64,000 bases of DNA from an uncultured Clostridia bacterium (GTDB lineage Bacteria > Bacillota > Clostridia > Christensenellales > Borkfalkiaceae). Positions within the stretch are counted from its first letter, which is position 1. Every line of letters starts with the position of its first letter. The notes under the pieces are model-generated. The model searched no databases and was not told where the DNA came from. It saw nothing but the letters and a program-made list of their open reading frames with translations. The translations under genes and the position numbers were made by a program. The DNA lies in contig CAKQQS010000002.1 of NCBI GenBank assembly GCA_934271255.1, positions 1 to 64,000 of the forward strand, in the 5' to 3' direction. Shown in pieces: positions 1 to 7,763 of this stretch.

Positions 1-243
1 CAAGGCAACGGCGTGAAAGAAGACAAAAAAGAAGCGGTTAAGTGTTTTAGGACTGCTGCTGAAAAGTACAGTTCGGGCGTTGCGTATCACAATCTCGGAA
101 TCTGCTATGAAAACGGATTTGGTGTGAGAAAAGACTATAAGAAAGCAATTGAAATGTACGGCAAAGCGGTAGAGAACGGCGAAAAAGCAGGACTCGAAGC
201 GATTAAAAACATTTATGCAAAGCTGAACGAAAAGAAGGAATGA
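1..243 (+). CDS. Sel1-repeat (TPR-like) protein, C-terminal fragment
   Basis: The reading frame is open from the first base, so the true start lies before the window and only the last 80 codons are seen. The fragment holds one and a half Sel1 repeats: alternating helices with the family pattern of an Ala-rich helix, then a Y-x-N-G-F/x-G-V-x-K-D-Y-x-K-A turn (two GNGV/ENGFGV turns about 36 residues apart). Sel1 repeats are alpha-alpha superhelical scaffolds for protein contacts; the partner cannot be told from this end. A strong intrinsic terminator follows 30 bases after the stop. The family is recognised with good confidence; the specific role is unknown. Confidence 0.8.
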   Translation, partial: QGNGVKEDKKEAVKCFRTAAEKYSSGVAYHNLGICYENGFGVRKDYKKAIEMYGKAVENGEKAGLEAIKNIYAKLNEKKE

Positions 244-273
244 CACCGTTTGATGTGTCTTTATGCAGAAAAA

Positions 274-308
274 AATGCTCTTACTTCGGTAAGGGCATTA
301 TTTTTTTT
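274..308 (+). terminator. Intrinsic terminator of the Sel1-repeat gene
   Basis: An 11-bp stem (274-284 with 289-299, one G-U pair) closed by a C(UUCG)G tetraloop is followed by a run of T. It lies 30 bases after the stop codon at 243. Confidence 0.9.
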
Positions 309-330
309 GCGAAAAAATAAAAAAATATCG

Positions 331-356
331 TTCACTTCCCAATATTGGGAAATGAA
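331..356. promoter_or_regulatory. 26-bp palindromic operator candidate
   Basis: The core 336-351 is a perfect 16-bp palindrome (TTCCCAATATTGGGAA); including flanks, 12 of 13 positions are symmetric over 331-356. It ends four bases before a good -35 box on the plus strand (360-365), a usual place for a regulator site. No T-tract follows, so it does not look like a terminator. The protein that would bind is unknown; the nearby AraC-type regulator is a candidate, though AraC proteins more often use direct repeats. Confidence 0.5.
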
Positions 357-359
357 AAT

Positions 360-388
360 TTGAAATAGATAGTCTTTTGTGATATAAT
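360..388 (+). promoter_or_regulatory. Sigma-70-type promoter with no obvious gene downstream
   Basis: TTGAAA (360-365), a 17-bp spacer and TATAAT (383-388) with an extended -10 TG at 380-381. Transcription would start near 395 and run into the hairpin at 455-494 and then antisense to the AraC-type gene. Only a seven-codon ORF (421-444, no ribosome site) lies in the way. Confidence 0.6.
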
Positions 389-448
389 ATACCATAAATT
401 TATTTAAACTCTTTTTCTTGATGATGAGATGCTTAATAGTATAATTTG

Positions 449-494
449 CTTAAAAACCAAGCGGCGGTCGCAATTCTGCGACCGCCGCTTGGTT
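449..494 (-). terminator. Terminator of the AraC-type gene (18-bp perfect stem)
   Basis: 455-472 and 477-494 form a perfect 18-bp GC-rich inverted repeat with a 4-base loop. Read on the minus strand it is followed by five T, 34 bases after the stop of the AraC-type gene. Read on the plus strand there is no T-run, but the hairpin could still end or protect a transcript from the promoter at 360-388. Confidence 0.75.
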
Positions 495-527
495 GTACGT
501 TGTGCAAACAACAAGATAATTCAATCA

Positions 528-1337
528 TTACATAGTGGATTTGCGGTATTTGGCGGGGGTAACGCCGTATTTGCGTTTAAACGAGTTGATAAAATACGAT
601 ACGCTTTCAAGTCCGATTGCGTGGCAACATTCTTCAATCGAACAGGACGACGTTTTTAGCAAAAACGCCGCGTGGTTAAGCCTTAAAGACAAAACGTATT
701 CGGTAAGTGTCGTGCCAAACTCTTGCTTGAACTTTTTGGAAAAATAAATACGGTTGTACCCTAATTCGTCGTAAACATACTCAATCGCTCTCGGATCGAC
801 GTAATGGTTGTTTATAGACAAAAGACACCTGTTACGAAAATCGAGCGACCCGCCCGCCGCATTTTGCGAAAGCATATAAATGTTCCCCAAAAGTTGCGTA
901 ACCATTACCTTTTCGTAATGCTTTCTCGTTATGTCCGAATTTGCGTTGGATAAAAACAATGCAAACTGTCGTTCGAAAAAAGCAATCGCTTCGTCCGATA
1001 ACTTAAACTTGATGGCTTTTCGACCGATAATTTCATCAAATAACGAATCGTCTATAAACTCGGCAACCGTTTTAGTCAACGACACACTGATGAGAACGTC
1101 CCGATGCTCGCTTCGTTCGTTATTTACAATGAACTGATGCGGAACGGCGGGACAGATAAGATACGCGTCCCCGACGTTAAGTCGTTCATTCGTGGAATTG
1201 AGTATCGAGTGTATCGTGTACCCCGATTTGACGTAGAACAACTCGAAATAAGAGTGGTCGTGCAAGTCCCCGTTCGTTTCGTAAGTAAGTTGCGTCGAAA
1301 AATTAATCGTTGAAGGAATTAAATGATAAGTATCCAT
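528..1337 (-). CDS. AraC-family transcriptional regulator
   Basis: A 269-residue protein with an N-terminal cupin-like sensor (residues about 15-100; the HDHSYFELFYV segment is the usual His-rich first cupin motif) and a C-terminal pair of helix-turn-helix units (about 170-265; conserved GYNRIYFSKKFKQEFG and the closing G-x-x-P-A-x-Y-R). An upstream ATG at 1352 gives five more residues, but a GGAG at 1347-1350 lies 9 bases before the ATG at 1337 and overlaps the upper ATG, so 1337 is preferred. A TTGACA-17-TACAAT promoter lies at 1393-1421. The gene is divergent from the glycan locus beginning at 1658, so it most likely senses a sugar and controls that locus; the ligand is unknown. Confidence 0.9.
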   Translation of the reverse strand: MDTYHLIPSTINFSTQLTYETNGDLHDHSYFELFYVKSGYTIHSILNSTNERLNVGDAYLICPAVPHQFIVNNERSEHRDVLISVSLTKTVAEFIDDSLFDEIIGRKAIKFKLSDEAIAFFERQFALFLSNANSDITRKHYEKVMVTQLLGNIYMLSQNAAGGSLDFRNRCLLSINNHYVDPRAIEYVYDELGYNRIYFSKKFKQEFGTTLTEYVLSLRLNHAAFLLKTSSCSIEECCHAIGLESVSYFINSFKRKYGVTPAKYRKSTM

Positions 1338-1392
1338 TTTCAATTTCTCCATTAAAGTTTATTTAGAGTATTTTTTTGATGACTATATAGCA

Positions 1393-1421
1393 ATTGTAAA
1401 ACGGAAAGTAAAAATTGTCAA
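1393..1421 (-). promoter_or_regulatory. Promoter of the AraC-type gene
   Basis: On the minus strand: TTGACA (1421-1416), 17-bp spacer, TACAAT (1398-1393). The start would be near 1386, about 50 bases before the chosen ATG at 1337. Confidence 0.7.
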
Positions 1422-1473
1422 TTATTTCCGCAAAAAAAGTTTATACAGAGCAATTTCTTATTCTTTTAAAGTA

Positions 1474-1502
1474 TTGAACAAGACAAAAAACTATGTTACA
1501 AT
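1474..1502 (+). promoter_or_regulatory. Probable promoter of the AraC-linked glycan locus
   Basis: TTGAAC (1474-1479), 17-bp spacer, TACAAT (1497-1502). A second TATAAT at 1513-1518 lacks a -35. The leader to the ATG at 1658 would be about 150 bases and contains two inverted repeats at 1590-1624. No other plus-strand promoter of this quality was seen before the first gene. Confidence 0.45.
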
Positions 1503-1589
1503 AACTATACGATATAATGGCGCAGATTATGAGTAGGCAAAAACGCCGAACACAACCGAACGGAAGGATTAAAAAAGGATTAAAAATAG

Positions 1590-1624
1590 AAAGGGGTACC
1601 CCTTTTTCTCGTCGTTGACGAGAA
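1590..1624 (+). promoter_or_regulatory. Two adjacent inverted repeats in the leader of the glycan locus
   Basis: 1590-1605 is a perfect 16-bp palindrome centred on GGGGTACCCC and followed by T. 1606-1613 and 1617-1624 form an 8-bp hairpin (TTCTCGTC) with a 3-base loop. They lie between the promoter candidate and the ribosome site at 1644-1648, so an attenuator or operator role is possible; a direct AAGGATTAAAA repeat lies just upstream (about 1564-1584). Confidence 0.35.
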
Positions 1625-1657
1625 AACAATTCTTAAATAGAAAAGGAGAAAGAAGTG

Positions 1658-4267
1658 ATGAAAAGGTTATTGCAGTTTTTACTCGTAACGATTGTAATAG
1701 TAGCATGCGGATGCGCGGTTGCTTGCAAAACGGGCGAAAATAAAAAATGTGTTCACAAATATGCGGAAAGCGTCGTTGCGGCTACGTGTACGGAAGGGGG
1801 TTACACCGAGCATAAATGTTCTAAGTGCGGCGATACTTACAGAGATAACGAAACGCCTGCGCTCGGACACGACTTAACGTGGACGACGACCCTTGAAGCG
1901 ACTTGCTCCGAAAAAGGTAAAAAAGACGGCGCGTGTTCTCGTTGCGATTATACGGAAAAAGACGTGGAAATACCTACGCTCGAACACGATATGACGGAAT
2001 GGGCGGAAGAATCGCCCGCAACGTGCGCGGCTGCGCAAGTTCTCGAAAGACATTGTAAGAGAAACGGGTGTAACGGGAAGGAAACGAAAGACGGCAAACC
2101 GGCGTTAGGACATAGTTTTGTCGAATCGACGGATGATCCGAGCATTAAAGAACCTACCTGTACGGAAGGCGGTTTGAAAGTCGAAATATGCAACCGCGAC
2201 GGTTGTACCGAAAGAAGAGAAACGCCGATACCGCCGATAGGGCATACTCCCGACGGTAAAAAAGCGGACGTAGTCGAAGCAACTTGCACTCTTCAAGGCT
2301 ACACGACCTACCACTGTGCCGTATGCGGCGTGGATTATAAGGACGACTTTATAGAACCGCTCGGACACGACTGGGAAGAAAAGGAAGCGATTAAGGTTTC
2401 TTGTCTTCACGACGGATGCGATGCGTTTGAATGTAAACGTTGCCACATCATCGATAAGAGAAACGTTGTACCGAAATATAACCACGAGTTTGACGAAAAC
2501 GGCGTATGCACGAAAGGTTGCGGTAAAACCATCGACGACAAAATTACTTGGCTTCAAACGGAAATGGACGTTACTTATAACGAAACGGACGACAGACTTA
2601 CCGTAGTCGGCGGCGATCCCGCCACCGTAGATTCCGAATGGTTTGCGATGGTCCACAACGTAAAGATTCCCGCGGAACTTCTTGCGAAAAAGAAAGCGGA
2701 AGGATTCGATACCTTTAAACTCAATATGTTTATGCCGAAAGGCAACTATCTTGCAGCACTCGGTATACATTATATTTTAGCCGACGGCACCGTTCAAAAA
2801 CACTTTGGCGGAAACAATTCCGATTACTCTTCCGACGAAATCACGATTACGGACGAAATGCTTTTAAGCGGTTACTCGGTGCTGCTCGAATATACGGACA
2901 TGAATCAACGTAAACCTACGCCCGATCCCGCTTATGACGTTATAACGGGTTTTGACTTCGATATAACCTTTATAAAAGCTGTCGTTGTCGAGCCTTTTGA
3001 TATTGCCGACAAAGATACTTGGTTTATCACGAAATTAGACGGCTCGTACAACGCGAGTAAAGATCGTTGGGTATTTATCGGCGGGGACACGAAAGGACAG
3101 GAATGTTATAACGCGATAACGATAAGAAAAGAACTTCTCACCGCAATGAAAAACAACGGAATGACTTCGTTTACGATCGGTATGATGAATTCAAAAGACG
3201 GACAATCCGCAATGTACGTTTTCTTTGACGAAACGAGAACTAAGGTACTTGCCGTTGCAAACATAAACCCGATTTATTATAGTTTTGATATAACGGACGA
3301 AATGTGCGAGAACGGTTTGACGATAGTTACGCGTTATCACGATTTGGCGCAAGCCGATCCCGAAAACTGGCCCGCGACGGAAATTACGGACGGTTTCGAT
3401 TTCAGTATCGAGTTTGTTAAGCCTTTTAATATCGATGATAAAGATATGTGGCTTCAAAGCGAATTTGCAACCGTAAAGTATTCGGCAGAAAAGGGGATGT
3501 GGGCTGTAAACGACGCCGATCCGGGAGTTGAGCAAATAAGTAAAAATATTACGATACAAGCGGACGTATTCAATGCGTTGCCTGCAAACGTAACAATGTT
3601 CTCAATGAAAATGTTCAAGCAAATCGCCGAACAAAACGTTATATTCGCTTATCGTATCGACGGAGCGTGGAACGAATGGCAAGATAATTTAAGTATTCCT
3701 GCAATCGAAATAACGGACGCAATGCGCGCTAACGGATATACCATAAAATTATTGTATGGAGATAAGGGACAAAGAACGGGCGCGGATTTACCGCACGTTA
3801 CGGGATTTGATTTGAAAATCGATTTCTTTGAACCTGTCAGACTTAACGCGGATAATCCCGCTTACGAGTATAACGAAGTCGTCGGTTATGACGGAAAAAC
3901 AGCAGAGTTTGACGTAAGAAAAATTACCGACAACAACGCGGGCGGCACCTATTTTATGGTAGGTAGTTACGGCGTATATTTCCGTAGCGGCGCGTTCAGA
4001 CTCGCAACGAGAACAGGAAACGCTTACGCGGAAGTAAGCCCAAGACAAGACGTCGGTTTTGAAAGAAAAGTAATAAACAGCGGCGCGAAAGTTCAGATAA
4101 GCGTTACTGTCAGTGAAAATATCGTTACTGTTAACGTAGCAGTTGACGGGGTAACGGTAGGGCAATTTTCTACAACGAAAATTGCCGACGAAATTGCTTC
4201 CGACGCGGCTGTTGCAAGCGTACGAATGGTTAGCGAATTCGTTACGGAAGTAATTCTTGTCAAATAA
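1658..4267 (+). CDS. Large surface lipoprotein with Cys/His repeats
   Basis: An 869-residue lipoprotein. A signal peptide with a lipobox ends in AVAC (Cys 23), so it should be lipid-anchored outside the membrane. Residues about 30-270 hold six repeats of about 40 residues with the plan T-C-T-x-x-G-Y-x10-C-x2/4-C-x14-G-H-D, then a short seventh; the regular Cys and His suggest a metal-binding or disulfide-stabilised fold. After this come three related domains of about 130 residues, each opening with a W-containing D-K-D-x-W motif and closing with x-G-F-D-x-x-I-x-F, then a beta-rich C-terminal module of lectin type. ATG 1658 is preferred to GTG 1655 because AGGAG (1644-1648) then lies 9 bases away. 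It is first in the locus with the ABC importer, so a carbohydrate-capturing role is inferred. Confidence 0.75.
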   Translation: MKRLLQFLLVTIVIVACGCAVACKTGENKKCVHKYAESVVAATCTEGGYTEHKCSKCGDTYRDNETPALGHDLTWTTTLEATCSEKGKKDGACSRCDYTEKDVEIPTLEHDMTEWAEESPATCAAAQVLERHCKRNGCNGKETKDGKPALGHSFVESTDDPSIKEPTCTEGGLKVEICNRDGCTERRETPIPPIGHTPDGKKADVVEATCTLQGYTTYHCAVCGVDYKDDFIEPLGHDWEEKEAIKVSCLHDGCDAFECKRCHIIDKRNVVPKYNHEFDENGVCTKGCGKTIDDKITWLQTEMDVTYNETDDRLTVVGGDPATVDSEWFAMVHNVKIPAELLAKKKAEGFDTFKLNMFMPKGNYLAALGIHYILADGTVQKHFGGNNSDYSSDEITITDEMLLSGYSVLLEYTDMNQRKPTPDPAYDVITGFDFDITFIKAVVVEPFDIADKDTWFITKLDGSYNASKDRWVFIGGDTKGQECYNAITIRKELLTAMKNNGMTSFTIGMMNSKDGQSAMYVFFDETRTKVLAVANINPIYYSFDITDEMCENGLTIVTRYHDLAQADPENWPATEITDGFDFSIEFVKPFNIDDKDMWLQSEFATVKYSAEKGMWAVNDADPGVEQISKNITIQADVFNALPANVTMFSMKMFKQIAEQNVIFAYRIDGAWNEWQDNLSIPAIEITDAMRANGYTIKLLYGDKGQRTGADLPHVTGFDLKIDFFEPVRLNADNPAYEYNEVVGYDGKTAEFDVRKITDNNAGGTYFMVGSYGVYFRSGAFRLATRTGNAYAEVSPRQDVGFERKVINSGAKVQISVTVSENIVTVNVAVDGVTVGQFSTTKIADEIASDAAVASVRMVSEFVTEVILVK

Positions 4268-4318
4268 TTTCAAAACGATAAAATTAAACCGGTATATGGC
4301 GGCGGATTAAACGTCTGC

Positions 4319-4380
4319 CGCCGTAGTCGGGCAAAACCCGAACCAAAAGCGGTCGGTACGGGCTTTGCCCGACTACGGCG
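4319..4380 (+). promoter_or_regulatory. Large intercistronic stem-loop
   Basis: 4319-4335 and 4364-4380 are a perfect 17-bp inverted repeat (CGCCGTAGTCGGGCAAA), with further pairing inside the 28-base loop. No T-run follows, so full termination is unlikely. It separates the repeat lipoprotein gene from the first permease gene and may protect the upstream message or lower downstream expression. An alternative shorter stem (about 4299-4322) overlaps its left side. Confidence 0.5.
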
Positions 4381-4421
4381 TTAAAACGGTAGCAATTTAT
4401 ACTAAAAAAAGGACAAAACAA

Positions 4422-5363
4422 ATGGCAATTAAAGACAAAGCGTTAAAGAAAAGAAAGGCGTTGGACGCGCTTTTTTATCTTTCCTTTATGATTATTCCCT
4501 TGATTACGTTTTTGGTTTTTTACGTTTACGTAAACGTAGATTCGTTTATAATGGCGTTTCAAAAACCCGAAGACGGCAAACTTACGTTTGCGGGAATAGA
4601 AAACTTCAAATGGGTTTTTGAAAAAATTAAATACGGATCGACTATCGAACAGGATAATATACGTCTTGCTTTCGTCAACACGTTTAAAACGTTCGGCGTT
4701 CAACTCGTTATGTTTCCCGTCGGGCTTTTCGTTTCCTATTTTATTTATAAAAAGATTTTGGGATATAAAGCGTTCAGAGTAATATTTTATCTTCCCACGA
4801 TAATTTCGGGCGTAGTAGTAAGTTTTTTCTACCTTAAATTCATGCAGAACGGGTTTATGCCGAAATTATTGACAAAACTTTATCATCTGGATTACAAATT
4901 GATAAATCCTCTTATCGACAGCAGTTTTGCAAACAAAATGGTGCTGCTGCACTTTATCTGGCTTAGTTTTCCGGGACAACTTATCATTTGGGGCGGAACG
5001 TTTTCCCGTATACCCGAATCGATAATAGAATCGGCAAAACTTGACGGCGTGAGTTGGGTGCGTGAAATGTTCGGCATAATTTTGCCGTTGGTATGGCCTA
5101 CTTTCGTACTTATGGTAACTTTGCAAATATCGGGTGTGTTCGGTTCTTCGGGCGCGGTATTCTTACTGACGCAAGGGCAAAAAGGTACGCAAACCGTTTC
5201 AAACTGGATGTACATGCAAATCTATTATTCAAACGACCCTCAGGCTTCGGAATCGCTTTACCGCGTTGCCGCTATGGGAATGACGCTTACCTTTATATCT
5301 TGCATGATCGCGATTCTGGTAAGAAAGTTCCTTGTTTCCAGAATAGAAGAAACGACGTATTAA
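4422..5363 (+). CDS. ABC sugar importer, permease subunit 1 (MalF/UgpA type)
   Basis: A 313-residue inner-membrane protein with six predicted membrane helices (the first at about residues 17-37). The cytoplasmic EAA loop that contacts the ATPase is clear (ESAKLDGVSWVREMFGIILP, about residues 206-225). This is the CUT1 family of oligosaccharide and polyol importers. A longer frame opens at a TTG at 4365, but that lies inside the stem-loop; the ATG at 4422 follows an AAAGGA and gives a normal basic N-terminus. It is followed 13 bases later by the second permease. No ATPase gene is present in the locus, so a shared MsmK-like ATPase encoded elsewhere is probably used. Confidence 0.92.
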   Translation: MAIKDKALKKRKALDALFYLSFMIIPLITFLVFYVYVNVDSFIMAFQKPEDGKLTFAGIENFKWVFEKIKYGSTIEQDNIRLAFVNTFKTFGVQLVMFPVGLFVSYFIYKKILGYKAFRVIFYLPTIISGVVVSFFYLKFMQNGFMPKLLTKLYHLDYKLINPLIDSSFANKMVLLHFIWLSFPGQLIIWGGTFSRIPESIIESAKLDGVSWVREMFGIILPLVWPTFVLMVTLQISGVFGSSGAVFLLTQGQKGTQTVSNWMYMQIYYSNDPQASESLYRVAAMGMTLTFISCMIAILVRKFLVSRIEETTY

Positions 5364-5376
5364 GAAGGAGAGAAAG

Positions 5377-6243
5377 ATGAAAAGAAACAGAAATATGTTC
5401 GACAGAAAATCTCCTTCCGAGATAGTTTTGTATACGATAATATTCATTATCTTTTGCGCGATATCGTTTACGTATCTTTATATGATATTTTGGTGCGCGT
5501 ATTCGGGTATGAGAAATTACAACGACCTGACGGAAAAGCCGTTCGGTTTTTCCAAGATTCAAATTAAAAACTACATAGACGTGTTTACGCTGTTAAACGT
5601 CAGCGGCAGTAACTTTTTAGACATGCTGTTAAACTCGTTGTATTTCAGTTTTTTAGGACCGTTTCTTTGTATGCTGGTAACGTCGATGATGGCGTACGTT
5701 ACGGCTCAGTACAGATTTTTCGGCTCGAAAGCGATATATTTTATAGTACTCGTCGTAATAACTCTTCCGCTGTACGGCAGCGGAACGGCTATGTACAAAC
5801 TATTGTATAATTTAGGCTTTTTGAACAGTCGCTGGATGATTTTAACTTCGTTAAACGGCTTTTCGATATACTATATGTACTTTTTCGCATTCTACAAAGG
5901 TTTGTCGAGAAGTTACATAGAAGCCGCCGACATAGACGGCGCAAACAAATGGCAAATCTACTTTAAAATAATGTTTCCGCAGGCAATCGCAATGTTCGGT
6001 TCGTTGTTTTTAATGCTTTGGATTGCCGACTGGAACAACTATGCTTCCGCGCTTATATATTTACCCAAAATGCCGACTTTGGCGGTAGGAATATATAAGT
6101 TTCAGTTACAAATGAAATATAATTCGAGAATGGATATTTTGTACGCGGCGTGTACGCTTTCGTTACTTCCGCCACTCGTTATGTTTATGTTTTTCAACAA
6201 CGCTCTTATGAACAACGTTTCTATGGGCGGTATTAAAGAATAA
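5377..6243 (+). CDS. ABC sugar importer, permease subunit 2 (MalG type)
   Basis: A 288-residue membrane protein with six helices and the EAA loop EAADIDGANKWQIYFKIMFP at about residues 186-205, the standard ATPase contact of the second CUT1 permease. The start has AAGGAG eight bases upstream. It forms the channel together with the permease encoded at 4422-5363 and is followed, 14 bases downstream, by the binding-protein gene. Substrate is not readable from the sequence. Confidence 0.93.
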   Translation: MKRNRNMFDRKSPSEIVLYTIIFIIFCAISFTYLYMIFWCAYSGMRNYNDLTEKPFGFSKIQIKNYIDVFTLLNVSGSNFLDMLLNSLYFSFLGPFLCMLVTSMMAYVTAQYRFFGSKAIYFIVLVVITLPLYGSGTAMYKLLYNLGFLNSRWMILTSLNGFSIYYMYFFAFYKGLSRSYIEAADIDGANKWQIYFKIMFPQAIAMFGSLFLMLWIADWNNYASALIYLPKMPTLAVGIYKFQLQMKYNSRMDILYAACTLSLLPPLVMFMFFNNALMNNVSMGGIKE

Positions 6244-6257
6244 AAAGGAGAACTTAT

Positions 6258-7763
6258 ATGAAAAGACTTACAAGAATTGCAACAATCGCGCTTGCGGCGG
6301 CAATGTGTTTTTCGTCGCTTGCGGCGTGCGGAAAAGGCGGCGCTAAGGACGGCAGCGCGACAGACGTACAGATTTATATGTGGAAATCGGGTTACGGCGT
6401 AGACTTTATGCAAAAACTCGTTAACGATTTTAACGCAAAGCAAGATACTTATAACGTAACGCTCGATTACGACGAAGACGCGTCCGTTATTATAAGAACG
6501 CTTTCGTTGGGTAAGAGCAACGTGTACGATTTGTATTTTACCGCGCTTAACACGAATCAATACAATAAAGATTTTGAAAAACTCGACGACCTGCTTGACA
6601 GCACCGTTGAAGGCGAAACCAAAACTTTAAGAGAAAAGTTTTACGGTTACCTTTTAAACGGCGTAAAGAACGCGGACGGCACGACCAACTTTTTGACGTA
6701 CGGCAACGGTTGGTGCGGAATCGTTTATAATAAAGACGTTATAGACGGTGTAAAGTATACTCTTCCGAGAACTACGCAAGAACTTGCCGATTTGACAGAC
6801 GATTTGACCAACGATGCGTCGGTAAAAAGCAAAGGCGTAAAAGCGCCGTGGATTTTCTATAACGATATCGGCAACAACGGGTATCTTAGTTATGCGGCTT
6901 ACGCTTGGGAAGCGCAGTACGACGGTATAGAATACTATTACGATACGATGCTTGCCCTTAAAGACGAACAAGGCAATTCCCCGAGTCAAACCGTATTTAA
7001 GCGTAAAGACGGCAGATACCAGGCGCTTAAAGTGCTTGAACAACTTTTAACGTCGACGACCGTACACGAAGAATACGCGAACCCCAACTTTACCGATGTT
7101 CAGACGACGTTCTTAAACGGCGAAGCGGTATTTATGGTTAACGGAAGTTGGCTTATGAACGAATCTACGGGGACAAAAAATAATTTCGGTATGATGAAAA
7201 TGCCCGTTATAAGTTCTATTGTAGAAAAACTCGAAGATAACTCTATGGACGACGGTACTCTTGCCGAAATAGTAACGGCAATCGACAACGGTGAAACGAG
7301 TAGCGAACTTTGCAGTCAAAACGATTTCGACCGCATTAAAGAAGCGAGAAACTTAATGTTTAACAACGCTGCCGAACAATACGTTTTCATACCTAATTAT
7401 TCGATAGCGAAAGACGGTAGCAGAGAGTTCTTGAAATACGTATATTCGGACGAAGGAATCGCGACGTTTATGAAAGTTACGGGGCTTCCTACGTCCGCAG
7501 GACTTTGCGACGAAACAAAGTTTGATGACGGCAATCTCGACGAATGGCACAAGACTCAAATGAATCTTGCAAAAGAACTTACCGCGCTTACTAACACCAA
7601 AACCAAAGCGAAATTGTTTATCGACAAGGGCGTAGATCAATTTGCAAGCGTTTCGTTTATCGATATTTGTAATCCGAGCGAAAAAGACAGGACGAACGCA
7701 GACAAAATATGGAAAAACATGATTGCGAGAATTGACTCCGAATGGAAGGACTGGTCTAAATAA
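6258..7763 (+). CDS. Carbohydrate ABC importer, substrate-binding lipoprotein
   Basis: A 501-residue lipoprotein: signal peptide with lipobox SLAAC (Cys 24), then a type I extracellular solute-binding fold. The first strand and helix (residues 36-60, VQIYMWKSGYG...) and the FLNGEAVFMVNGSW segment (about residues 286-299) are typical of family 1 sugar binders. The AAAAGGAG ribosome site is well placed. It lies directly after the two permease genes and its stop shares one base with the next start, showing tight coupling. It should capture the sugar outside the membrane and deliver it to the permeases; the ligand is unknown. Confidence 0.92.
   Translation: MKRLTRIATIALAAAMCFSSLAACGKGGAKDGSATDVQIYMWKSGYGVDFMQKLVNDFNAKQDTYNVTLDYDEDASVIIRTLSLGKSNVYDLYFTALNTNQYNKDFEKLDDLLDSTVEGETKTLREKFYGYLLNGVKNADGTTNFLTYGNGWCGIVYNKDVIDGVKYTLPRTTQELADLTDDLTNDASVKSKGVKAPWIFYNDIGNNGYLSYAAYAWEAQYDGIEYYYDTMLALKDEQGNSPSQTVFKRKDGRYQALKVLEQLLTSTTVHEEYANPNFTDVQTTFLNGEAVFMVNGSWLMNESTGTKNNFGMMKMPVISSIVEKLEDNSMDDGTLAEIVTAIDNGETSSELCSQNDFDRIKEARNLMFNNAAEQYVFIPNYSIAKDGSREFLKYVYSDEGIATFMKVTGLPTSAGLCDETKFDDGNLDEWHKTQMNLAKELTALTNTKTKAKLFIDKGVDQFASVSFIDICNPSEKDRTNADKIWKNMIARIDSEWKDWSK

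Noticed and set aside
429..659. Plus-strand open frame of 76 codons after the orphan promoter
   Set aside because: It passes through the perfect hairpin and antisense into the AraC-type gene, with no ribosome site or protein-like composition.
1750..2530. Cys-rich repeats as ferredoxin or rubredoxin domains
   Set aside because: Spacing is C-x10-C-x2/4-C with a distant His, repeated outside the membrane, which does not fit 4Fe-4S or rubredoxin knuckles.
2105..2770. Long minus-strand open frame (221 codons)
   Set aside because: It is antisense to the Cys/His-repeat gene, its length reflects the repetitive codon pattern, and it lacks a promoter and ribosome site.
4365..4421. TTG start adding 19 residues to the first permease
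   Set aside because: It lies within the right arm of the stem-loop and has no ribosome site; the ATG at 4422 gives a normal N-terminus.
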